A stretch of 10,144 bases of DNA, taken from Alphaproteobacteria bacterium (GTDB taxonomy: Bacteria > Pseudomonadota > Alphaproteobacteria > Sphingomonadales > Sphingomonadaceae). The stretch lies in the NCBI GenBank assembly GCA_018828205.1, contig JAHJWA010000263.1:1-10144 (forward strand). Reading direction: 5' to 3'. A model generated the notes under the pieces. That model saw only the letters and a program-made list of their open reading frames with translations, was not told the origin of the DNA and did no database searches. Shown in pieces: positions 1-5,131 of the stretch (positions within the stretch are counted from its first letter, which is position 1; each line of letters begins with the position of its first letter). Made by a program: the position numbers and the translations under genes.

Positions 1-1043
1 ATCTCGCGCCGCTGGTGGAGCGGATCGAGCAAGCGCTCGGGCCCGCGGGCTGGGAAGTGCTGGTAGTCGACGACAATTCCGCCGATGGCACCGCCGAGGA
101 GGCGCGCCGGCTGGCGCTGACCGACAGCCGCATCCGCGTGATCCAGCGGATCGGCCGCCGCGGATTGTCTTCCGCCGCGATCGAGGGCTTCTGCGCCACC
201 GCCGCGCCCTTTGCGGCGGTGATGGACGCGGACCACCAGCACGATCCGCAATTGCTCGTCCCCATGCTCGCCGCGGTGCGCGCGGGCGAGGCGGATGTGG
301 CGGTGGCGAGCCGCTTCGCCGCCGGGGCGAGCACCGAAGGCTGGGGGCGGCCCGATCGCGAGAGGCTCTCGGGGATCGCCAACACGCTCGCGCGCAAGCT
401 CACCGGGGTCGAACTGACCGATCCGATGAGCGGCTATTTCCTGCTCCGCACCGCGACCGCGCGCGATCTCGCGCCGCGACTCTCGGCGATCGGCTTCAAG
501 ATCCTGCTCGACCTGCTCGCGACCAGCGAGCGGAGCCTCACGGTGAAGGATTTCCCGATGAATTTCTCCGCGCGGCGCTCGGGCGAATCCAAGCTCGATC
601 GCGCGATCGCCTTCGATTTCCTCGCCGGGCTCTACGACAAGAGCTTCGGGCGGCTGATCCCGACCCGCTTCGCCATGTTCGGCACCGTCGGGGCGCTCGG
701 CGTGCTGGTCCACATGGCGATCCTCTATCTGTTCCTGCTGGTCGCCAGCACCACCTTCTCCTGGAGCCAGGCGGTCGCCACCTTCGGCGCGATGACCTTC
801 AATTTCTGGCTCAACAATTTTCTCACCTATCGCGACCGGCGGCTGACCCGGCCCGGCGCGGTGCTGCGCGGCTGGCTCAGCTTCATCGCCGCCTGTTCGG
901 TGGGGGCCTTCGCCAATATCGCGGTGGCGACCACGCTCTACGAGCGCGGCCTGCACGAGGTGGCCGCGGCGCTGGTCGGGATCGGCATCGGCTCGGTGTG
1001 GAACTTCGCGCTGTCGAGCCGCTTCGTCTGGGGCCGCTACTGA
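1..1043 (+). CDS. GT2 family polyprenyl-phosphate sugar synthase fused to GtrA domain (5' partial)
   Basis: This protein probably transfers a sugar (mannose or glucose) from a nucleotide sugar to polyprenyl phosphate on the cytoplasmic face of the membrane, like dolichol-phosphate mannose synthases. Its C-terminal GtrA domain belongs to a family linked to flipping or binding of lipid-linked sugars. The reading frame is open to the window edge; residues L-A-P-L-V-E-R, typical of the region just after the GT-A N-terminal strand, precede the first visible GTG at 15, so the true start lies outside. Counting from that GTG, the VVDDNSADGT motif is at about 17-26, the DAD metal-binding motif at 71-73 followed by HQHDP, and the DPMSGYFLLR segment at 136-145. 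About four hydrophobic segments from residue 216 to the end form the GtrA domain, including the NFWLNNFLTYRDR pattern. The gene ends 19 nt from a convergent PMT-type transferase that could use its product. The sugar cannot be read from the sequence. Confidence 0.9.
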   Translation, partial: LAPLVERIEQALGPAGWEVLVVDDNSADGTAEEARRLALTDSRIRVIQRIGRRGLSSAAIEGFCATAAPFAAVMDADHQHDPQLLVPMLAAVRAGEADVAVASRFAAGASTEGWGRPDRERLSGIANTLARKLTGVELTDPMSGYFLLRTATARDLAPRLSAIGFKILLDLLATSERSLTVKDFPMNFSARRSGESKLDRAIAFDFLAGLYDKSFGRLIPTRFAMFGTVGALGVLVHMAILYLFLLVASTTFSWSQAVATFGAMTFNFWLNNFLTYRDRRLTRPGAVLRGWLSFIAACSVGAFANIAVATTLYERGLHEVAAALVGIGIGSVWNFALSSRFVWGRY

Positions 1044-1052
1044 GGCTCGCGC

Positions 1053-1062
1053 CCCGCGCGGG
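1053..1062. other. GC palindrome between convergent stop codons
   Basis: CCCGCGCGGG is a perfect 10-bp palindrome filling the short gap between the stops of the GT2-GtrA gene (1041-1043) and the PMT gene (1063-1065). It could form a small hairpin on either transcript and help separate them. It has no T-tract on either side, so it does not qualify as a standard intrinsic terminator, and in DNA this GC-rich a 10-bp palindrome may be chance. Confidence 0.25.
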
Positions 1063-2349
1063 TCAGCGCCAGCCCGGCAGCCAGGCCCATTGCAGGAAGG
1101 CCATGTCCCCCGTCAGCGGCGCGGCGCTGAGGATCGGGTAGAAATAGACGAAGAAGCCGAGGCTCCCCGCCAGCGGCAGCAGTGCCAGCCAGCGGCGCCC
1201 CGACCGCCACAGCGCATCGAGCGCCAGCGCCAGCGCGGCGAGCAGGAACATGCTCGGCAGCAGGTAGTGGTAATAGAATTGCACCGGCTTGTCGGCGAAG
1301 GCCCAGAAGCCCAGCGTCAGGACGAACAGCCCCGCGATGGCCAGCGCCACGCCGTCGCGCCGTGCGATCCCGCGCCACGCCGCCCAGCCGAGCGCGGGCA
1401 GGCCGAGCAGCATGGTCAGCGGGTTGCCGATCAGCAGGATCCCGCGCTGCGCCCCGTCGACCATTTCGTAGAGGAACCAGATCCCGCGCGCGTTGAGCAG
1501 CCATTGCAGCCACTGGCTCGAATAGGGATGCGGCTGGGTGACCCCGGCCTGCATCCCCAGCATGTCGCGGTGATGCTCGATCAGCCCCGCGGGCCCGGTG
1601 GTGCTGCCGATCGCCCCGCGCTCGAACCAGAAACCGGGCAGATAGCTGGCGGCATAGACCAGCAGCGGGAGCGCGCCGAGCCACAGCGCCGCCTCGACCA
1701 GCGTGATCCCGGGCACCGGGGCGCCGCGGCGGCTGAGCAGCAGGCGGCGGCGGCCCGCCGTGGCGCGCATGACGAGAAAGACCAGACCGGGCACCGGTGC
1801 CAGCACCAGCGCGTTCCACTTGGCCGCCATCGCGAGGCCGAGCGCGATCCCCGCCAGCGCCAGCCGGGGCCGCCCGGTCTCGGGCTCGCGCATCGCGCCC
1901 GCGCCTTGCCAGAAGGCCAGCGCGAGGAAGGCGATGTAGAACACATCCAGCATCGCGATCCGCGCGTGGACGTAGAGCAGGAACCCGGTCGCCAGCAGCG
2001 CGCCATAGGCGAGCGTGGCGAAGCGGCTGTAGGTCGCGTGCCACAGCGCGCGCATCGCGGCGTAGAGCGCCAGCGCGCCGAACAGGCTGGGCACCAGCCG
2101 CCAGCCCCAGGGATTGTCGCCCAGCAGCGCGATCCCCAGCGCGAGCAATTGCTTGCCCAGCAGCGGATGCTCGCGGTTGGTGAACTCGCCCAGCGCCAGC
2201 AGCTCGCGCGCCGCGGGGAGATAATGGACCTCGTCGAAATAGGGCGCGCCGGGGATCGCGAGGCGGATCAGGCACAGCAGCCAGAAGGCGAGCGTCAGCG
2301 CCAGACACCAGGCGCGCGGATCGTGGTCGGGCCTGGCGGAGCTTGTCAT
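1063..2349 (-). CDS. PMT/GT39-type membrane glycosyltransferase (dolichyl-phosphate-mannose-protein mannosyltransferase family)
   Basis: This is a polytopic GT-C enzyme of 428 aa that would transfer a sugar from a polyprenyl-phosphate donor to a protein or glycan on the periplasmic side. The sequence shows the family's first-loop acidic pair in PYFDEVHY (D39, E40), the EHPLLGKQLLALG segment at 60-72, and the HARIAMLDVF segment at 128-137, all typical of bacterial PMT-like proteins. These are followed by many hydrophobic spans, including a WFLYEMVDG region and YYHYLLP near the C-terminus. It is shorter than eukaryotic PMTs and lacks MIR domains, as usual in bacteria. The ATG at 2349 is favoured because a -35/-10 pair ends 8 nt before it. 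No Shine-Dalgarno sequence is present, so translation may be leaderless. It is convergent with the GT2-GtrA gene, the likely source of its donor. The acceptor is unknown. Confidence 0.88.
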   Translation of the reverse strand: MTSSARPDHDPRAWCLALTLAFWLLCLIRLAIPGAPYFDEVHYLPAARELLALGEFTNREHPLLGKQLLALGIALLGDNPWGWRLVPSLFGALALYAAMRALWHATYSRFATLAYGALLATGFLLYVHARIAMLDVFYIAFLALAFWQGAGAMREPETGRPRLALAGIALGLAMAAKWNALVLAPVPGLVFLVMRATAGRRRLLLSRRGAPVPGITLVEAALWLGALPLLVYAASYLPGFWFERGAIGSTTGPAGLIEHHRDMLGMQAGVTQPHPYSSQWLQWLLNARGIWFLYEMVDGAQRGILLIGNPLTMLLGLPALGWAAWRGIARRDGVALAIAGLFVLTLGFWAFADKPVQFYYHYLLPSMFLLAALALALDALWRSGRRWLALLPLAGSLGFFVYFYPILSAAPLTGDMAFLQWAWLPGWR

Positions 2350-2357
2350 CGAATGCG

Positions 2358-2386
2358 GGCTTAAATGGCCAGCGGGTGCCGTTCAA
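2358..2386 (-). promoter_or_regulatory. Predicted leaderless promoter of the PMT gene
   Basis: On the minus strand TTGAAC (2381-2386) is followed after 17 nt by TAAGCC (2358-2363), and 8 nt later comes the ATG at 2349. With transcription starting about 7 nt after the -10 element, the mRNA would begin at or within one or two bases of the start codon. No Shine-Dalgarno sequence lies between. The -35 is good and the -10 is weak. The same geometry recurs before metZ, apaG and the lysR gene, which raises my confidence. Confidence 0.5.
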
Positions 2387-2461
2387 GTGGCGAAAGAACC
2401 ACAGCTTTCGTCGCGCCTGCGCTTCGCTTTGCAGAAACACAGTTTCGCCACGATCTTGTCA

Positions 2462-2477
2462 TGCTAGGATCCTAGCA
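2462..2477. promoter_or_regulatory. 16-bp perfect palindrome, candidate operator
   Basis: TGCTAGGATCCTAGCA reads identically on both strands. It lies 88 nt upstream of the 72-aa protein's ATG, in a locally less GC-rich stretch. Downstream, GCCTAGACGGGG at 2488-2499 contains TAGACG (2491-2496), the same -10-like hexamer seen before the lysR gene. If that is the -10, the palindrome covers the -35 position (about -41 to -26), where no TTG-type hexamer exists, which would fit an activator-dependent promoter. Alternatively TAGGAT (2465-2470) inside the palindrome could itself be a -10, with TTTCGC (2443-2448) 16 nt upstream. I cannot name the binding protein. Confidence 0.45.
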
Positions 2478-2565
2478 AGTCGCCAAGGCCTAGACGGGGA
2501 GGCCGAGTGACGCGAGTCGCATCCGATAAGCACCGTCGTTCGAATGCAATGCGTGGAGTTCTACT

Positions 2566-2784
2566 ATGAAGAAGACTGCGACTGTTCTTGGTGCTGTTGC
2601 CGCCGCCGCGATGATCGCTGCGCCGGTTGCCGCTGCCGAGCGTTATTCGGCTCCGGTCGATGGCGAAAGCGAGATCGGCCTCGAAGGCTCCGGCCTGATC
2701 ATCGGCGTTCTGGCCGCTGCTGCCGTGATCGTCGGCATCATCCTGGTCACCGATGACGATGACGACGAAGCCGTCAGCCCGTAA
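2566..2784 (+). CDS. Small exported single-span membrane protein with acidic tail, function unknown
   Basis: This 72-aa protein has no function I can name. Residues 1-24 form a textbook Sec signal peptide: a Lys-Lys N-region, an Ala-rich core, and PVAAA before E25. A short polar segment (25-42) follows, then a hydrophobic helix at about 43-61 (LIIGVLAAAAVIVGIILV), and a tail TDDDDDEAVSP. It could be a lipid-anchored-like periplasmic peptide with one transmembrane span, or the first segment may remain uncleaved as a hairpin. The ATG is supported by GGAG at 2555-2558, 7 nt upstream. The gene stands alone: a palindrome-containing promoter region lies before it and a strong terminator begins 21 nt after its stop, so it forms a short monocistronic unit. 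I recall similar small proteins ending in acidic residues plus VSP in sphingomonads, which supports it being real. Confidence 0.8.
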   Translation: MKKTATVLGAVAAAAMIAAPVAAAERYSAPVDGESEIGLEGSGLIIGVLAAAAVIVGIILVTDDDDDEAVSP

Positions 2785-2805
2785 GCTTTCGGGTTTGCGA
2801 AATAT

Positions 2806-2837
2806 GGGGGCGGGGAGGCGACTCTCCGCCCCTTTTT
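2806..2837 (+). terminator. Rho-independent terminator after the 72-aa protein gene
   Basis: An 11-bp stem (2807-2817 with 2822-2832) contains ten Watson-Crick pairs and one G-U pair, closed by the GNRA-type tetraloop GCGA (2818-2821) and followed directly by five T residues (2833-2837). It lies 21 nt past the stop codon. This is by far the clearest intrinsic terminator in the window and isolates the small gene from metZ, whose promoter begins 10 nt further on. Confidence 0.92.
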
Positions 2838-2846
2838 CGTGCCTCC

Positions 2847-2875
2847 TTGCGGCGCAGCGGGTCCCTGCCTAGACA
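2847..2875 (+). promoter_or_regulatory. Predicted leaderless promoter of metZ
   Basis: TTGCGG (2847-2852) and TAGACA (2870-2875) are separated by 17 nt, and the -10 ends 8 nt before the ATG at 2884. The start of transcription would fall at about 2882-2884, on the start codon. Nothing resembling a good Shine-Dalgarno site lies between. The block TGCCTAGACAGG here closely matches the block before the lysR gene and the one at 2488-2499. Confidence 0.55.
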
Positions 2876-2883
2876 GGCGCGCG

Positions 2884-4089
2884 ATGAAACAGACCACCGG
2901 AACCGACCGCTCGATCACCCGCAACTGGCGCCCCGCGACGCAGGCCGTGCGCGGCGGCACCTGGCGCTCCGAACATGGCGAGACCAGCGAGGCGCTGTTC
3001 CTCACCTCGGGCTACACCTATCCCGATGCCGCCACCCCCGCCGCGCGCTTTGCCGGCGAGGAACAGGGCATGACCTATTCGCGGCTGCAGAACCCCACCG
3101 TCGCGATGCTCGAGGAACGCATCGCGCTGATGGAGGGCGCCGAGGCCTGCCGCGCGCAGGCCAGCGGGATGGCGGCGATGACCGCGGCGCTGCTGTGCCA
3201 GCTCCAGACCGGCGACCACGTCGTCGCCGCGCGCGCCGCCTTCGGCTCGTGCCGCTGGCTGGTCGACAGCCTGCTCCCCAAGTTCGGGATCGAGACCACG
3301 GTGATCGACAGCGCGGTCGATGCCGAATGGGAAAAGGCGATCCGCCCCAACACCAAGGTGTTCTTCTTCGAGACCCCCGCCAACCCCACGCTCGACGTGG
3401 TCGATCTGGCGCATGTCTGCGGACTGGCCAGGGCGCATGGCATCACCAGCGTGGTCGACAACGCCTTCGCCACCAGCGCGCTGCAGCGGCCGATGGAATT
3501 CGGCGCCGACGTGGTGGCCTACAGCGCGACCAAGCTGATGGACGGGCAGGGCAGGGTGCTCGCGGGCGCGGTCTGCGGATCGACCGAGTGGATCGAGGAG
3601 GTGCTGCTGCCGTTCCAGCGCAACACCGGGCCCAATTGCGCGCCCTTCAACGCCTGGGTGGTGCTCAAGGGGCTGGAGACGCTGTCCTTGCGCGCGCATC
3701 GCCAGAGCGAGAACGCGCTCGAGCTGGGGCGCTTCATCGAGGCGCGCGTCCCGCGCGTGCTCCACCCCGGGCTTGCCAGCCATCCCCGCCACGAACTGGC
3801 CGCGCGGCAGATGGACGCCTTCGGGCCGATCTTCGCCTTCGATGTGGGCACCCGCGAGAAGGCCTTCGCGCTGCTCGACGCGCTCGAGCTGGTCGATATC
3901 TCGAACAATATCGGCGATGCGCGCAGCCTGATGTGCCACCCCGCCAGCACCACCCATGCGGGCATGAGCGCCGAGGCGCGCAGCGAGATGGGGGTCACCG
4001 AGGGGCTGCTGCGGATCAATGTCGGGCTGGAAGACATCGCCGACATCACCGAGGATCTCGACCGCGCGCTGAGCGCTGCGGGGTTCTAG
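2884..4089 (+). CDS. metZ: O-succinylhomoserine sulfhydrylase
   Basis: This cytoplasmic PLP enzyme makes homocysteine directly from O-succinylhomoserine and sulfide, bypassing cystathionine in methionine synthesis. The 401-aa protein is the usual length for the Cys/Met-metabolism PLP family. Visible motifs are TYSRLQNPT (64-72; Y65 and R67 reach the neighbouring subunit's PLP phosphate in this family), SGMAA (94-98), ETPANPTLDVVD (163-174), VVDNAFATS (190-198, Asp192 contacting the pyridine nitrogen), and VAYSATKLMDGQGRVLAG (211-228), where Lys217 is the Schiff-base lysine. The Asp-Gly-Gln-Gly-Arg stretch after this lysine is characteristic of MetZ rather than MetB or MetC. The RINVGLED motif (377-384) supplies the carboxylate-binding Arg. 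The ATG at 2884 is chosen because the promoter ends 8 nt before it; an upstream in-frame GTG at 2839 lies next to the terminator. Its stop codon overlaps that of the convergent gene. Confidence 0.93.
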   Translation: MKQTTGTDRSITRNWRPATQAVRGGTWRSEHGETSEALFLTSGYTYPDAATPAARFAGEEQGMTYSRLQNPTVAMLEERIALMEGAEACRAQASGMAAMTAALLCQLQTGDHVVAARAAFGSCRWLVDSLLPKFGIETTVIDSAVDAEWEKAIRPNTKVFFFETPANPTLDVVDLAHVCGLARAHGITSVVDNAFATSALQRPMEFGADVVAYSATKLMDGQGRVLAGAVCGSTEWIEEVLLPFQRNTGPNCAPFNAWVVLKGLETLSLRAHRQSENALELGRFIEARVPRVLHPGLASHPRHELAARQMDAFGPIFAFDVGTREKAFALLDALELVDISNNIGDARSLMCHPASTTHAGMSAEARSEMGVTEGLLRINVGLEDIADITEDLDRALSAAGF

Positions 4090-4499
4090 CGCCGCCAGCC
4101 GTTGCGCAGCGCCACCCGTTCGAGCTCGCGGCCCAGCGCCCGCGCGGTCGAGAGCGCGGTGGTGCAGGGCGCATCATCGGTGAGCGCGGCGTGGAGCTCG
4201 AGCCCGCCGCCTGTGATCATGTCGATCAGCAGGCCCTCGTCGCGGGTCATCCCCGAGGCGCAGCAGGGCGCGAGCAGGATCCGCCGCCGCGAGGTCCGCG
4301 CCAGTTCGAGCACCAGCGCGCGCGCCACCACCAGCAGCTTGGGAAAGCCCGGCCCGGCGGCATCCATCGCCAGCATCGCCGCGCGCGAATCCTGCAGCCC
4401 GTGCCCCGCCATCCGGCGGATCAGCACCAGCCCCAGCGTGCGCTCGCGGCGCGCGGGGAGGGGAAGGTCGAGTGTGGTCGAATCATCCGAATGGGCCAT
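4086..4499 (-). CDS. DUF6628-like protein of unknown function
   Basis: The 137-aa protein has no known function. I recognise the pattern as the sphingomonad family named DUF6628: an N-terminal LPLPARRERTL followed by IRRMAGHGLQDSRAAML, then LVLELARTSRRRILLAPCCASGMTRDE (about 63-88), and a C-terminal PCTTALSTARALGRELE (111-127). It appears soluble and largely helical with no signal peptide. The adjacent cysteines C79-C80 and a further C112 are possible metal or redox ligands; this is inference. The ATG at 4499 is chosen over the in-frame ATG at 4544 because AAGGAG (4505-4510, minus strand) lies 5 nt upstream and because the longer frame would run through the promoter and the Fur-like box. Its stop overlaps the metZ stop within CTAG 4086-4089. 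The Fur-like box over the promoter suggests iron control. Confidence 0.82.
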   Translation of the reverse strand: MAHSDDSTTLDLPLPARRERTLGLVLIRRMAGHGLQDSRAAMLAMDAAGPGFPKLLVVARALVLELARTSRRRILLAPCCASGMTRDEGLLIDMITGGGLELHAALTDDAPCTTALSTARALGRELERVALRNGWRR

Positions 4500-4516
4500 G
4501 CGATCTCCTTGCGGCC

Positions 4517-4544
4517 ATCCTATGCTAATGCAAATCATTCGCAA
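4517..4544 (-). promoter_or_regulatory. Promoter of the DUF6628-like gene
   Basis: On the minus strand TTGCGA (4539-4544) and TAGGAT (4517-4522) are separated by 16 nt. Transcription would start near 4510, giving a leader of only about 11 nt that contains AAGGAG at 4505-4510. The Fur-like box sits across the -35 and spacer, the classic position for repression. Confidence 0.55.
4529..4543. promoter_or_regulatory. Probable Fur box (7-1-7 inverted repeat)
   Basis: TGCAAAT-C-ATTCGCA is a 7-1-7 inverted repeat with six of seven arm positions symmetric (TGCAAAT against TGCGAAT). It fits the TGANAAT-N-ATTNTCA layout of Fur operators, in the TGC-arm variant found at alpha- and gammaproteobacterial iron genes. 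It overlaps the -35 and spacer of the DUF6628 promoter and lies in a locally AT-rich patch, which argues against chance in a genome this GC-rich. It is about 165 nt from the apaG start, too far to control that gene directly. Confidence 0.55.
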
Positions 4545-4674
4545 GCACTAAGGCGTGGCCGGGGATGCCTCCGGCGCAAATTCGCTTTGGCCGAGCCCCG
4601 CTCCGCCCGGTCCGACGAGCCCGAAACCCGCGCGGCGGGGCGGGTCGATCGCTCGACCGGAACCACTGCGCCCC

Positions 4675-4702
4675 TTGTCGCGCGCGCCACACACGCTACC
4701 TT
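4675..4702 (+). promoter_or_regulatory. Predicted leaderless promoter of apaG
   Basis: TTGTCG (4675-4680) and TACCTT (4697-4702) are 16 nt apart, and the -10 ends 6 nt before the GTG at 4709. The transcript would start on or next to the GTG. The region 4545-4674 upstream is GC-rich and holds nothing I can name apart from a 6-bp hairpin (GGTCGA/TCGACC, 4643-4658) without a T-tract. Confidence 0.5.
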
Positions 4703-4708
4703 GGGCGG

Positions 4709-5110
4709 GTGATCAAAGCGCTCTTCCCCCATGCCGCCATGTCCCACGGGATTACCGTGCGCGTCGCGGCCAGTTTCCTGCCCGAACAGTCGCAGCCCGA
4801 ATCCGCGCGCTGGTTCTGGGTCTACCATGTCAGGATCGAGAACGGTTCGGACGAGACCGTGCAATTGCGCAGCCGCCACTGGCGGATCACCGATGGCCGC
4901 GGCGGGGTGAGCATCGTCGATGGCGAGGGCGTGGTCGGCGAACAGCCGGTGCTGACCCCGGGCCAGGCGCACGACTATGTCTCGGGCTGCCCGCTCGACA
5001 CCCCGCACGGCTCGATGGAAGGCTTCTACACCTTCGAGGCCGAGGACGGCTCGCCGCTCGAGGTGCGGATCCCCTTCTTCCCGCTCGCGGCCCCCGCCAC
5101 CGCCAATTGA
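4709..5110 (+). CDS. apaG: ApaG domain protein
   Basis: ApaG proteins are small all-beta (FnIII-like) cytoplasmic proteins. Enterobacterial mutants show altered cobalt/magnesium sensitivity, hence the common name Co2+/Mg2+ efflux protein, but no biochemical reaction is firmly assigned. The 133-aa sequence is full length: ITVRVAASFLPEQSQPE (15-31), FWVYHVRIEN (36-45), SRHWRITDGRG (55-65), the hallmark glycine motif GEGVVGEQPVL (72-82), YVSGCPLDTPHGSMEGFY (90-107), and a C-terminal IPFFPLAAP. The GTG at 4709 gives VIKALFPHAA before the domain, matching the start region of relatives I know, and a promoter ends 6 nt before it. The longer frame from 4565 adds an Arg/Pro-rich stretch of low-complexity GC DNA with no family likeness. 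The gene is convergent with ppx, 21 nt away. Confidence 0.92.
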   Translation: MIKALFPHAAMSHGITVRVAASFLPEQSQPESARWFWVYHVRIENGSDETVQLRSRHWRITDGRGGVSIVDGEGVVGEQPVLTPGQAHDYVSGCPLDTPHGSMEGFYTFEAEDGSPLEVRIPFFPLAAPATAN

Positions 5111-5119
5111 GACCCGCTC

Positions 5120-5131
5120 GGCCGCGCGGCC
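5120..5131. other. GC palindrome between apaG and ppx stops
   Basis: GGCCGCGCGGCC is a perfect 12-bp palindrome in the 21-nt gap between the apaG stop (5108-5110) and the ppx stop (5132-5134). The flanking TGAG at 5108-5111 can also pair with CTCA at 5131-5134. It could act as a bidirectional transcript-end hairpin, but there is no T-tract on either strand, so it is not a standard intrinsic terminator. Confidence 0.3.

Noticed and set aside
1037..2440. Long Arg/Ala/Gly-rich open frame overlapping the PMT gene in another frame on the same strand
   Set aside because: No domain and biased composition. The PMT frame carries clear family motifs and hydrophobic spans.
2839..2883. In-frame upstream GTG start for metZ
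   Set aside because: It lies immediately after the terminator and upstream of the predicted promoter's -35. The ATG at 2884 fits the family's N-terminus and the promoter geometry.
4500..4544. Upstream in-frame ATG at 4544 for the DUF6628-like gene
   Set aside because: It would place the Fur-like box and promoter inside the coding region. The ATG at 4499 has AAGGAG at the proper distance and matches the family's length.
4643..4658. Hairpin GGTCGA-TCGC-TCGACC upstream of apaG as a terminator
   Set aside because: Only a 6-bp stem and no T-tract; no gene on that strand ends just upstream.
4565..4708. Upstream extension of apaG, or a separate Arg-rich small gene
   Set aside because: The translation is Arg/Pro-rich low-complexity with no family likeness, and the apaG domain begins just after the GTG at 4709.
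2847..4712. A 621-codon open frame across metZ and into the apaG upstream region
   Set aside because: It is a shifted frame of metZ, Arg/Gly-rich, and would run through the terminal CTAG, the DUF6628 promoter and the Fur-like box.
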